Shown here piece after piece: positions 1 through 7,435 of a stretch of 14,153 nucleotides of DNA (position 1 is the stretch's first letter; each line of letters opens with the position of its first letter). Below the pieces are notes generated by a model. That model was given only the letters and a program-made list of their open reading frames with translations. It made no database searches and was not told the origin of the DNA. A program made the translations under genes and the position numbers. Origin of the DNA: Nitrosomonadales bacterium (GTDB lineage: Bacteria; Pseudomonadota; Gammaproteobacteria; Burkholderiales; Methylophilaceae); the NCBI GenBank assembly GCA_018657165.1, contig JABHXS010000101.1, positions 1-14,153 of the forward strand, read 5' to 3'.

Positions 1-2
1 CA

Positions 3-113
3 CTCAAACTCACGGAAGGATTGTCAGATTATTCCACATTAGGAGATGGGGACTACGCAAAAAGACTTAATGAAGTAATTAAGTTTAACAAGCTTCAACA
101 ATATGATAATTAA
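3..113 (+). CDS. C-terminal end of an unidentified protein (possibly Bax/FlgJ-like glucosaminidase)
   Basis: The first 37 codons in this frame are open from the window edge to a TAA at 111-113; the other two plus frames stop earlier. The visible 36 residues read like a soluble, charged C-terminus, with a Tyr-rich section (SDYSTLGDGDYAKRLNEVI) followed by KFNKLQQYD. The pattern of a Tyr-Ser turn, a 'G-x-x-Y' step, an amphipathic 'L-x-x-x-I' helix and a final 'N-K-L-x-x-Y/F-D' recalls from memory the end of Bax-type and FlgJ-type mannosyl-glycoprotein endo-beta-N-acetylglucosaminidase domains, which cleave glycans in peptidoglycan. That assignment rests on recollection of a short tail and is weak. 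That the frame is coding is more secure, because it ends just before a terminator shared with the convergent hppA. Confidence 0.5.
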   Translation, partial: LKLTEGLSDYSTLGDGDYAKRLNEVIKFNKLQQYDN

Positions 114-129
114 TAACTCAATTGCTTAG

Positions 130-152
130 TTTGAAATTGCCGGCCTTTCAAA
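130..152. repeat. Small inverted repeat downstream of the first gene
   Basis: TTTGAAA at 130-136 is the exact reverse complement of TTTCAAA at 146-152, separated by a GC-rich 9-base loop containing GCCGGC. It lies 16 bases after the stop of the partial plus-strand gene and has no T-tract after it, so it is not a canonical terminator. It could be a 3'-end mRNA structure upstream of the real terminator at 200-231, or chance. No other feature is visible between 114 and 199. Confidence 0.35.
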
Positions 153-199
153 TATAAAACATAAGTTTATTGTCAAAGTAGAGTAGTAATTTAGGGCGA

Positions 200-231
200 A
201 AAAAAACCTGCCTAAAAAGACAGGTTTTTTT
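200..231. terminator. Bidirectional intrinsic terminator between convergent genes
   Basis: AAAAAACCTG at 201-210 pairs perfectly with CAGGTTTTTT at 221-230, and the pair 200/231 extends the stem to 11 bp, around a 10-base loop. The plus transcript ends in a run of seven U, and the minus transcript ends in a run of eight or more U. The structure therefore works as a Rho-independent terminator in both directions. It sits 15 bases beyond the hppA stop (minus) and about 87 bases beyond the stop of the first gene (plus), as expected for a terminator shared by a convergent pair. Confidence 0.92.
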
Positions 232-246
232 AAGGTTTTGAGGTGA

Positions 247-2289
247 TTATAAAATCGGCACGATGAGTAGTGCAACGATGTTAATAATTTTAATCAAAGG
301 GTTAATCGCAGGGCCTGCTGTATCTTTGTATGGGTCACCTACAGTATCACCAGTAACAGATGCTTTATGTGCCTCTGAGCCCTTACCGCCATGATGACCA
401 TCTTCGATGTATTTCTTCGCATTGTCCCATGCACCACCACCTGTACACATTGAAATCGCAACAAATAAACCGGTCACAATCGTTCCCATTAGTAAGCCAC
501 CTAAAGCTTGTGGTCCCAAATAGATACCGACGATAACGGGGACAGCAACGGGTAGGATTGAAGGAATAACCATTTCTTTAATTGCTGAAGCTGTTAATAA
601 ATCAACTGCTTTAGCATAATCTGGTTTTCCCTTACCTGTCATGATGCCTTTGATCGTTTTAAATTGACGCCTTACTTCTTCAACAACTGATGCCGCCGCA
701 CGCCCAACAGCTTCCATCGCCATCGCTGCAAACAAGAAAGGAATTAGACCACCAATAAATAAACCAATAATCACCATCGGCTCACTTAAATCAAAGTTTG
801 TCATGATGTTGTAGTGTTCTAGCTTGTGTGTGTAGTCTGCAAAAAGTACAAGAGCAGCAAGGCCTGCTGAACCAATCGCATAACCTTTTGTTACAGCCTT
901 CGTTGTATTACCCACCGCATCTAATGGATCAGTAATGTCACGCACTTTTTGAGGAAGGCCTGCCATTTCAGCAATACCACCTGCATTATCTGTAATAGGC
1001 CCGTAAGCATCAAGTGCCACAATAATTCCTGCCATGCTTAACATAGACGTTGCTGCAATCGCAACACCGTAAAGTCCTGCAAGCTCATACGAAGTAAAGA
1101 TAGCTGCACAAACTGAAATCACTGGTAATGCAGTTGATTTCATTGAGATACCAATACCCGCGATAATATTTGTCGCATGCCCTGTTTCAGATGCTTTAGC
1201 AACATGCTGAACAGGTTTATACTCAGTACCTGTGTAATACTCTGTAATAAGTACAAGTAATGCAGTTAAAACTAATCCAACCGCTGCTGAACCAAATAAC
1301 GCAGTCGCTGAAAAAGTTTGATCATTAATTTCGATGCCCTGTGGGAACATTTGAACGCTGACATAATAAAATGCAATCGCTGAAAGAACACCTGCAACTG
1401 CTAGACCTCTATAAAGTGCTGGCATTACATTGGTCATTTTCTTGTTAGCTTTTACAAAAATACATCCAATAATCGAAGCTATGATTGAAACCGCACCTAG
1501 CATTAAAGGATAGAGCACGCCGTTGATGTTAGATACCATCAGAGCACCCAACACCATTGTCGCAATAATTGTCACTGCGTATGTCTCAAATAAGTCAGCT
1601 GCCATCCCAGCACAATCACCCACATTATCACCTACGTTATCAGCAATCACAGCTGGGTTTCTTGGGTCATCTTCAGGGATCCCTGCTTCAACCTTACCGA
1701 CTAAATCAGCACCAACATCAGCACCCTTAGTGAAAATACCACCACCTAAACGGGCAAAGATGGAAATGAGTGATGATCCAAAAGCTAAACCAATTAAAGG
1801 ATTTAAGGCTTCAGAGGTTGTAAGTGTTTCACCTCCTAGGTATAGATAAAAGCCAGCCACACCTAATAAACCAAGACCCACTACCAACATACCAGTGATA
1901 GCACCACCTTTAAAAGCAACATCAAATGCTTGAGGCAGGCCTTTTGTAGCTGCCTGCGCAGTTCTTACATTTGCACGCACAGAAACATTCATGCCGATAA
2001 AGCCACATAAGCCAGATAACACAGCCCCAATGACAAAACCAATCGCAGTATTACAATCAATAAAGTAATAAATAAGTGCTGCTAATATAATGCCAACAAT
2101 ACCTATTGTTTTATATTGCCTTGTTAAGTAGGCAGCTGCACCATCTTGAATCGCGCCTGCAATTGCCTTCATTTTTGCATTGCCTGCAGGTAGGTTGATA
2201 ATCCATTTGGACATAATCAAACCATAGATAACTGCAAGTACTGCTGCACCTATAGCTATATTAATTACTGGGTAATCGACTAGTGACAT
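247..2289 (-). CDS. hppA: K+-independent membrane proton-translocating pyrophosphatase
   Basis: This 680-residue polytopic protein hydrolyses inorganic pyrophosphate and pumps protons across the cytoplasmic membrane; about 16 hydrophobic segments are expected for the family. The substrate-binding signature is intact: the DVGADLVGKVE stretch (about 191-201), the acidic-rich DNVGDNVGD at 217-225, TDNAGGIAEM at 433-442, and the C-terminal block GGAWDNAKK, GDTVGDPYKDTAG and the typical ending INIVALLIVPIL. In the GNTTKAVTKG motif, K464 and T467 occupy the two positions that distinguish K+-independent enzymes (Lys/Thr) from K+-dependent ones (Ala/Gly), so a K+-independent proton pump is inferred. 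Length matches bacterial homologues of roughly 670-720 residues. The ATG at 2287-2289 is preceded by GGAGG at 2294-2298. The gene is transcribed alone, from a promoter at 2352-2379 to the terminator at 200-231. Confidence 0.97.
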   Translation of the reverse strand: MSLVDYPVINIAIGAAVLAVIYGLIMSKWIINLPAGNAKMKAIAGAIQDGAAAYLTRQYKTIGIVGIILAALIYYFIDCNTAIGFVIGAVLSGLCGFIGMNVSVRANVRTAQAATKGLPQAFDVAFKGGAITGMLVVGLGLLGVAGFYLYLGGETLTTSEALNPLIGLAFGSSLISIFARLGGGIFTKGADVGADLVGKVEAGIPEDDPRNPAVIADNVGDNVGDCAGMAADLFETYAVTIIATMVLGALMVSNINGVLYPLMLGAVSIIASIIGCIFVKANKKMTNVMPALYRGLAVAGVLSAIAFYYVSVQMFPQGIEINDQTFSATALFGSAAVGLVLTALLVLITEYYTGTEYKPVQHVAKASETGHATNIIAGIGISMKSTALPVISVCAAIFTSYELAGLYGVAIAATSMLSMAGIIVALDAYGPITDNAGGIAEMAGLPQKVRDITDPLDAVGNTTKAVTKGYAIGSAGLAALVLFADYTHKLEHYNIMTNFDLSEPMVIIGLFIGGLIPFLFAAMAMEAVGRAAASVVEEVRRQFKTIKGIMTGKGKPDYAKAVDLLTASAIKEMVIPSILPVAVPVIVGIYLGPQALGGLLMGTIVTGLFVAISMCTGGGAWDNAKKYIEDGHHGGKGSEAHKASVTGDTVGDPYKDTAGPAINPLIKIINIVALLIVPIL

Positions 2290-2313
2290 ATTTCCTCCGT
2301 GAGTTTTTTAAAA

Positions 2314-2337
2314 TTCAAGTCTTGTATAAGACTTGAA
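2314..2337 (-). promoter_or_regulatory. Leader hairpin upstream of hppA
   Basis: TTCAAGTCTT (2314-2323) and AAGACTTGAA (2328-2337) form a perfect 10-bp inverted repeat around a 4-base loop. Read on the minus strand it begins about 8 bases after the predicted hppA start of transcription, is followed by TTTT, and ends 15 bases before the GGAGG ribosome-binding site. It could stabilise the mRNA 5' end, act as a weak attenuator, end readthrough from the upstream permease gene, or be a protein-binding palindrome. The sequence shows the repeat; the role is inferred. Confidence 0.6.
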
Positions 2338-2351
2338 AAAAATAATGCGTA

Positions 2352-2379
2352 ATTATAACTGTTTTCACAGAAGGTTCAA
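2352..2379 (-). promoter_or_regulatory. Sigma70-type promoter for hppA
   Basis: On the minus strand TTGAAC (2374-2379) and TATAAT (2352-2357, perfect -10) are separated by 16 bases. Transcription would start near 2345, giving a leader of about 55 bases that contains the hairpin at 2314-2337 and a strong GGAGG site. It lies in the 117-base gap between the permease stop and hppA, so hppA probably has its own transcript. Confidence 0.65.
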
Positions 2380-2406
2380 TCAAAAAAATAACTTAAAGAT
2401 GGGTTT

Positions 2407-3198
2407 TTAATTAAATAGCATTAAGATCCCTATTGTTATTAATAACAAGCTAAATAACTTTTTAATTAATAGATCATCTAATTTTAATAGCCAGCCAGCA
2501 GAAAGCTTGATGAAGATAAGGCTTGGGAATGTTAAAAATAAAATAGCTGGAATGTAGACAAACCCAAATGTAATTTGGTTATTTAATCCTGAAGATAGGT
2601 AGCCAATATAAATTGCAATTGATGCGCAAAGTCCAATAAAAAAACCCAAAACACTAGATGTTCCAATAGCAAGCTTGGGGGCTATATTATTCTTAATAAA
2701 AAAGGGCACAAATAGTGTTGCCCCACCAATCCCAACAATGCCTGAGATGATAGAAAAAAGAAAACTAATTGTATTTGAAAGCCATCGATTGGGCAGTGTG
2801 CTTTGTTTAAAAATTTTCTGATGCTTTATTAGTTTGAAAGCAATAAAAAAGGCATACAAAATAAAAATATGTTTTAAAAAATCACCCGGAATATTTTTAA
2901 TAAAAAATCCTACTGCGACAGAGCCCATAATTAAACCTGGGATAAATCTTTTTACGACCGAATAATCTACATTATGATTTTTGGTGTGTGCATACGCAGC
3001 CATCGCACCAGTTATAATTATAGAGGCCAGAGAGGTGCTGACTCCAATAATGATTGCTTCATTAAAGGGGGTGCCAGAAAAATAAACTAGACAATAGGTC
3101 ACAACCGGGACGATTATCAGGCCACCTCCCAAACCAAATAAACCTGCTGCGATACCAATAGTCACACCTGAAAAAATAAAGATAATAATCTCGGCCAT
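2407..3198 (-). CDS. TauE/SafE family permease (sulfite/anion exporter family)
   Basis: This 263-residue, strongly hydrophobic protein has the two-half architecture of the TauE/SafE (formerly DUF81) family. Each half begins with a glycine-rich motif: GLFGLGGGLIIVP at 19-31 and GIVGIGGATLFVP at 153-165. About eight membrane segments are visible, with a basic cytoplasmic loop around 122-139. Family members move small organic or inorganic sulfur anions such as sulfite, sulfoacetate or taurine-related compounds, but many have other or unknown substrates, and the substrate cannot be read from this sequence. The ATG at 3196-3198 lies 10 bases after the dciA stop with no clear Shine-Dalgarno, so translation is probably coupled to dciA. 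No sulfur-metabolism gene lies nearby to support a specific role. Confidence 0.88.
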   Translation of the reverse strand: MAEIIIFIFSGVTIGIAAGLFGLGGGLIIVPVVTYCLVYFSGTPFNEAIIIGVSTSLASIIITGAMAAYAHTKNHNVDYSVVKRFIPGLIMGSVAVGFFIKNIPGDFLKHIFILYAFFIAFKLIKHQKIFKQSTLPNRWLSNTISFLFSIISGIVGIGGATLFVPFFIKNNIAPKLAIGTSSVLGFFIGLCASIAIYIGYLSSGLNNQITFGFVYIPAILFLTFPSLIFIKLSAGWLLKLDDLLIKKLFSLLLITIGILMLFN

Positions 3199-3208
3199 GA
3201 GTAACTAT

Positions 3209-3631
3209 TTATTTTTTTGGTTTAAATAAGCCATTAATAATATTTTTTAATGGTGAATCACTCATCTCCGCTTTTAAATGCCTGAGTGACTCATTAGCTG
3301 AGGCAGGAATATTTCTTATATTTCTTTTTGGGTTGGATAGGTGCTGGATGGCCACATTAATTTTTATTTTCTTAATTTTGGTTTCTATCTGGTGTGTGTC
3401 GTTAATTTTCTCTATGAGCTGTGAGTCAGTCATTTTTAATTGCGATGCGACAGCGCTATTCATCGCCTCAACAAAAAAAACATCATTAAGTATGTTTTTT
3501 GCAAGAACCCTCCCTTTGAATTTTTTCTCTAAGCTATCTGAAAGCACTTTTTGTAGAGACTCGAGCTCTTCTTTCTTTGTGTTAAATTCAGAAAAATTTT
3601 GACCATGTAGCAACTTTTTTATGGGTTCCAT
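3209..3631 (-). CDS. dciA: DciA-like (DUF721) protein, putative replicative helicase loader
   Basis: This 140-residue basic protein matches the DUF721/DciA pattern: an N-terminal segment (about 24-75) with a helix, a short beta hairpin (GRVLAKNILNDVFFVEAMN) and the typical 'saa-a-qL...-eLi-ki' helix (AVASQLKMTDSQLIEKIN), followed by a beta strand (KIKKIKINVAI) and a lysine-rich, probably disordered C-terminus. DciA proteins load or operate with the replicative helicase DnaB in bacteria lacking DnaC/DnaI. Placement supports the call, because DUF721 genes commonly sit beside secA in proteobacteria; here it diverges from the M23-secA unit. The start ATG at 3629-3631 has no recognisable Shine-Dalgarno. 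Family membership is fairly sure; the helicase-loading function is taken from characterised relatives. Confidence 0.75.
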   Translation of the reverse strand: MEPIKKLLHGQNFSEFNTKKEELESLQKVLSDSLEKKFKGRVLAKNILNDVFFVEAMNSAVASQLKMTDSQLIEKINDTHQIETKIKKIKINVAIQHLSNPKRNIRNIPASANESLRHLKAEMSDSPLKNIINGLFKPKK

Positions 3632-3679
3632 ACTATAATGCTACATTATTTTAATAATAGAATAACTAACAAATTTTAG
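3632..3679. promoter_or_regulatory. Divergent promoter region between dciA and the M23-secA unit
   Basis: The 48 bases between two divergent ATGs are very AT-rich. A perfect TATAAT on the plus strand at 3634-3639 would start transcription near 3646 and give a leader of about 34 bases for the M23 gene. Its -35 region (around 3611-3616, CAACTT) is poor and lies inside dciA. No clear minus-strand promoter stands out; TTGTTA-like and AT-rich boxes occur there. Neither flanking gene has a good Shine-Dalgarno. Confidence 0.4.
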
Positions 3680-4567
3680 ATGAAAATATTATTTCTTAAC
3701 AAGAATGCCAGAAAACCAAAAAGCTTAAGTTTTTATTCATTGATTGTATTGGTATCGATAATCTTTTCTATTGGTTTTATATGCGCATACATCATATTTA
3801 ATACTCAAGAAAATAAAGATGAAATGTCGATCGCTCCATTGGTATTGGAGCAAGAAATAAAAGTAGCCCCCACAAACCAAGAAGTAGATCTTTATATAAG
3901 CCAGATTGGGGAACTAAACGCGCGTATAATTCAGCTTGATGCACAGTCAGAGAGAATTCAAGAGATTATGAGGGGTCAAATCTTGGGTAAGGATAAGCTA
4001 CCTAAATTGAAGGAAAAAAAAGATAAGAATGTAGGCGGTCCTTTTGTAAATGATAATTTAAGCTTGGGTGATATCCATAAAGTCCTTACTCATTTACTTG
4101 AAAAAGTTGAAAAAAGAGAGATTTTTTATAATAAGAAAGAAGCTCTACTTTTAAAGCATTCTGTATTAAAAGAAACCTTACCAACTCTTTATCCGGTAGA
4201 GGTTCCTTTTAACTCATCTAGTTTTGGTTGGAGACGGGATCCTTTTTTAGGTATTCGCGCCTTTCATGCTGGCTTAGACTTTAGTGCTGCCCAAGGAGAA
4301 GAGATTAAATCAACGGGAGCTGGGATGGTAACCATGGTTGCGAAAGATAAAAGTTATGGGAATTTTTTAAAAATTAAACATGGCGATGGGCTTGAAACAA
4401 GGTACGCGCATTGCTCAAAAATTTTAGTTAAAAAAGGCGATATCATCGAAAAAAATCAGGTGGTTGCATTGGTTGGTAATACAGGACGTTCAACAGGCCC
4501 TCATTTACACTATGAAATTAGATTGCATGGTAGGGCGCTAGACCCTAGGCAATATTTAAAAAAATAA
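3680..4567 (+). CDS. Membrane-anchored M23 family metallopeptidase
   Basis: This is a probable zinc endopeptidase of the LytM/M23 family, acting on peptidoglycan cross-links or regulating amidases in the periplasm. The N-terminus is a basic cytoplasmic stretch (1-17) and one membrane segment (about 18-40) without a lipobox, so it is an anchored type II protein. Residues 60-165 are charged and helical, a likely coiled coil. The C-terminal M23 domain (about 175-295) keeps the zinc ligands H196 and D200 (HAGLD) and H277 of HLH, plus H244 (YAH) and H275. All catalytic positions are present, so it is predicted to be active rather than an EnvC/NlpD-type degenerate activator. It lies 19 bases upstream of secA and likely shares its transcript. 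The ATG at 3680 has no clear ribosome-binding site. Confidence 0.9.
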   Translation: MKILFLNKNARKPKSLSFYSLIVLVSIIFSIGFICAYIIFNTQENKDEMSIAPLVLEQEIKVAPTNQEVDLYISQIGELNARIIQLDAQSERIQEIMRGQILGKDKLPKLKEKKDKNVGGPFVNDNLSLGDIHKVLTHLLEKVEKREIFYNKKEALLLKHSVLKETLPTLYPVEVPFNSSSFGWRRDPFLGIRAFHAGLDFSAAQGEEIKSTGAGMVTMVAKDKSYGNFLKIKHGDGLETRYAHCSKILVKKGDIIEKNQVVALVGNTGRSTGPHLHYEIRLHGRALDPRQYLKK

Positions 4568-4586
4568 AAATAAAAATAAGAAAATT

Positions 4587-7256
4587 ATGCTGAAAAATTT
4601 ATTAGGTAGTATTTTTGGAACAAGAAATAATCGATTAATTGGTAACTATAAAAAATTAGTTACAAAGATTAATGCGCTCGAAGATGAGGTTAAGAAGTTA
4701 AAGGATGCTGACTTTAAGGTTAAGACAGAGGAATTTAAAGAGCGCATCAAAAAAGGCGAATCACTTGAAAGCATGCTTATTGAAGCATTTGCCCATGTGC
4801 GAGAGGCAAGCGTAAGGTCGTTAGGCATGAGGCATTTTGATGAGCAATTAATAGGTGGCATGGTTTTAAATGATAATAAAATTTCTGAAATGCGAACAGG
4901 AGAGGGAAAAACACTTGTCGCAACCCTCCCTGTTTATTTAAATGCACTTTCGGGTAAAGGGGTTCATGTTGTTACCGTCAATGATTATTTGGCGAAACGT
5001 GATGCCGAATGGATGGGTAAGCTTTATAACTTCTTAGGTCTAACTGTTGGAATTAATCTTTCGAGGATTTCTCCTGATGTAAAGAAAGAAGCCTATGAGT
5101 CAGACATCACTTACGGAACAAACAATGAGTTTGGGTTTGATTATTTGCGCGATAATATGGTGTACGCGGCATCAGAAAGAGTGCAAAGGCCATTGAATTT
5201 TGCTGTTGTTGATGAAGTTGATTCTATTTTAATTGACGAAGCAAGGACGCCTTTGATTATTTCAGGGCAAGCAGAAGATAATATTGATTTATATAAAAAA
5301 ATTGATGCCATCATTCCGCAATTAAAAAAACAGGACAAACCTGACAGTAAAGGTGACTTTTGGCTTGATGAAAAATCAAATCAAGCAATATTATCAGATG
5401 ACGGGCACATTAATATTGAAAAAATACTCGTTAAGGTGGGAATCTTAGAAAAAGATTCTAACCTATATGATGCAGCCAATATTAATTTGCTTCATCATAT
5501 TAACTCTTCTCTAAGAGCGCATTATTTGTTTATTAAAGATAAGGATTATGTTGTTGCTGATGGAGCGGTAACAATTGTTGATGAATTTACTGGTAGGATG
5601 ATGCCAGGGCGGAGATGGGGAGATGGGCTGCATCAAGCAATAGAGGCAAAAGAAAAGGTTGCCATTCAAAAAGAGAATCAAACATTAGCGGGAATTACTT
5701 TTCAAAATTATTTTAGGATGTACACAAAGCTCTGTGGGATGACAGGTACGGCAGACACGGAAGCTGAGGAGTTTAATTCCATCTATGGGCTTGAGACAGT
5801 GGTGATTCCACCTCACTTACCAACCATTAGAAAAGATAAAATAGATAAAATTTACCGCACCTCTGAAGAGAGATATTTTGCTGTATTGGAAGATATAAAA
5901 GAGTGCGCGAAAAGATCCCAACCTGTTTTGGTGGGTACAACATCAATCGAAAACTCAGAGTTAGTTTCAAAGTTATTAAATAAGTCAAAATTAAAACATC
6001 AAGTGTTGAATGCAAAACAGCATGAAAAAGAAGCAAACATTATTGTTCAAGCAGGACAGCCTGGAATGATTACCATCGCAACAAATATGGCGGGTCGAGG
6101 AACAGACATTGTATTAGGCGGCAATGCTGAACCAGAAATTGAAAAGATAAAAAATAATGTAAAGCTAAATAAGGCACAGCAAGATAAAAAAATTAAAGCA
6201 ATTAAGACTGCATGGGATATCAGTCATAAGAAAGTTATTGATGCGGGTGGCTTGCATATTATCGGGACAGAGCGTCATGAATCACGAAGAGTAGATAATC
6301 AATTGAGAGGAAGATCGGGTAGGCAAGGTGACCCAGGCTCTAGTTCTTTTTATCTTTCACTTGAAGATTCACTTCTGAGGATATTTGCATCAGATCGAGT
6401 TTCATCAATCATGGAAAAATTAAAAATGCCAAAGGGCGAGGCAATTGAACACCCTTGGGTAAACAAATCGATTGAAGGGGCTCAAAGAAAAGTCGAGGCT
6501 AGAAATTTTGACATACGTAAACAGTTATTAGAGTTTGATGACGTGCCTAGCAATCAAAGAAAAGTAATCTATGAACAAAGGAATGACGTTTTAGATAGCA
6601 CCAGTATGAGAGATACTGTTTCAAGAATTAGAGAGGATGTGATCACCCAAACAATTTATGATTATATGCCACCGGAAAGCATTGAAGAGCAGTGGGATTT
6701 ACCAGCACTGGAAAGCAAATTACAAGGAGAGTACAACCTAAAAGTTGATATTAAGACTTGGCTTAAAAAAGAACCTAACCTTGCTATAGATCAGGTTGTG
6801 AAGCGGACTGCTGAGACAGCTGATAAAATTTATGCTGAAAAAGAAAAGTTAGCGGGTGTCGAAGCCATGCATCACTTTGAAAGATCAGCAATGCTTCAAA
6901 TTATTGATCATCAGTGGCGATCACATCTTTCTAGTCTGGACCAACTGAGGCAGGGAATTGGTTTAAGAGCATACGGACAAAAAGACCCAAAGCAAGAATT
7001 TAAAAAAGAGGCATTTGCATTATTTGAAGCACTCCTTGAGTCCATAAAATATGAAACCACCCGTGTTTTAATGCTTGTACAGGTAAAAAATGAAAAAGAT
7101 GCATCAGTAATTGACCAAAAAAATTCAGAGCAGGTGAAAAATGCTCAGGTGAATAAGAAAAAAGATGACCAACAAATGAGGAAAGTGGGAAGAAATGAAC
7201 TTTGCCCATGTGGAAGTAATAAGAAATATAAACATTGTCATGGGGCTCTAAAGTAA
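4587..7256 (+). CDS. secA: Preprotein translocase ATPase SecA
   Basis: SecA is the cytoplasmic motor that drives unfolded preproteins through SecYEG using ATP. This copy has 889 residues, close to the proteobacterial norm of about 900. Walker A (MRTGEGKT) is at 102-109 with K108, and Walker B and DEAD-like acidic residues (DEVD) are at 209-212, followed by IDEARTPLIISG. The preprotein cross-linking domain, helical scaffold and second nucleotide-binding fold with GRGTD and the QLRGRSGRQGDPG region follow. The C-terminal zinc tail, CxCx8CH (C873, C875, C884, H885), is complete, which supports SecB and phospholipid binding. An acidic/lysine linker precedes it. It follows the M23 gene by 19 bases; its stop overlaps the next start (TAATG). 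No secM-like leader is present. Confidence 0.99.
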   Translation: MLKNLLGSIFGTRNNRLIGNYKKLVTKINALEDEVKKLKDADFKVKTEEFKERIKKGESLESMLIEAFAHVREASVRSLGMRHFDEQLIGGMVLNDNKISEMRTGEGKTLVATLPVYLNALSGKGVHVVTVNDYLAKRDAEWMGKLYNFLGLTVGINLSRISPDVKKEAYESDITYGTNNEFGFDYLRDNMVYAASERVQRPLNFAVVDEVDSILIDEARTPLIISGQAEDNIDLYKKIDAIIPQLKKQDKPDSKGDFWLDEKSNQAILSDDGHINIEKILVKVGILEKDSNLYDAANINLLHHINSSLRAHYLFIKDKDYVVADGAVTIVDEFTGRMMPGRRWGDGLHQAIEAKEKVAIQKENQTLAGITFQNYFRMYTKLCGMTGTADTEAEEFNSIYGLETVVIPPHLPTIRKDKIDKIYRTSEERYFAVLEDIKECAKRSQPVLVGTTSIENSELVSKLLNKSKLKHQVLNAKQHEKEANIIVQAGQPGMITIATNMAGRGTDIVLGGNAEPEIEKIKNNVKLNKAQQDKKIKAIKTAWDISHKKVIDAGGLHIIGTERHESRRVDNQLRGRSGRQGDPGSSSFYLSLEDSLLRIFASDRVSSIMEKLKMPKGEAIEHPWVNKSIEGAQRKVEARNFDIRKQLLEFDDVPSNQRKVIYEQRNDVLDSTSMRDTVSRIREDVITQTIYDYMPPESIEEQWDLPALESKLQGEYNLKVDIKTWLKKEPNLAIDQVVKRTAETADKIYAEKEKLAGVEAMHHFERSAMLQIIDHQWRSHLSSLDQLRQGIGLRAYGQKDPKQEFKKEAFALFEALLESIKYETTRVLMLVQVKNEKDASVIDQKNSEQVKNAQVNKKKDDQQMRKVGRNELCPCGSNKKYKHCHGALK

Positions 7257-7435
7257 TGAGTGACACTGATCAATTTAGCACACCATGCATTGGTGTCTGT
7301 CAATATAACAACGAAGACATGTGCAGGGGATGCTTTAGAACCCTGGATGAAATTTCAAATTGGGCACTGAAGACAGAAAAAGAGAGACAGGAGATTATGC
7401 AAAATCTAAATCAAAGAGCTGAATCTTTATTTTAA
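7256..7435 (+). CDS. Small DUF1289 cysteine-rich protein
   Basis: A 59-residue protein with the DUF1289 signature: C11-I-G-V-C15 followed by C23-R-G-C26, then a conserved R-T-x-x-E-I-x-x-W stretch and a helical, charged C-terminus. The four cysteines (CxxxC, then CxxC) look like a metal-binding site, but the family's function is not established. I prefer the ATG at 7256, which overlaps the secA stop as TAATG, to a TTG in the same frame at 7235 that would lie inside secA; the overlap implies translational coupling to secA. Its last 4 bases overlap the 3' end of the convergent nth. Confidence 0.85.
   Translation: MSDTDQFSTPCIGVCQYNNEDMCRGCFRTLDEISNWALKTEKERQEIMQNLNQRAESLF

Noticed and set aside
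1523..1849. 108-codon open frame on the plus strand inside hppA
   Set aside because: It lies wholly antisense to the conserved catalytic core of the pyrophosphatase, has a low-complexity Ser/Pro/Ala composition expected from a reverse-frame reading, and has no start signal.
4568..4586. Possible secM-type leader or regulatory site before secA
   Set aside because: Only 19 A-rich bases separate the M23 stop from secA, with no room for a leader peptide and no structure visible.
7235..7255. Longer DUF1289 protein starting at TTG 7235
   Set aside because: The extra seven residues are just the secA zinc-tail DNA read in another frame; the TAATG overlap at 7256 is a typical coupled start.
7000..7266. 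88-codon minus-strand open frame over the secA 3' end
   Set aside because: Antisense to the SecA C-terminal domain and zinc tail; no family resemblance and no ribosome-binding site.
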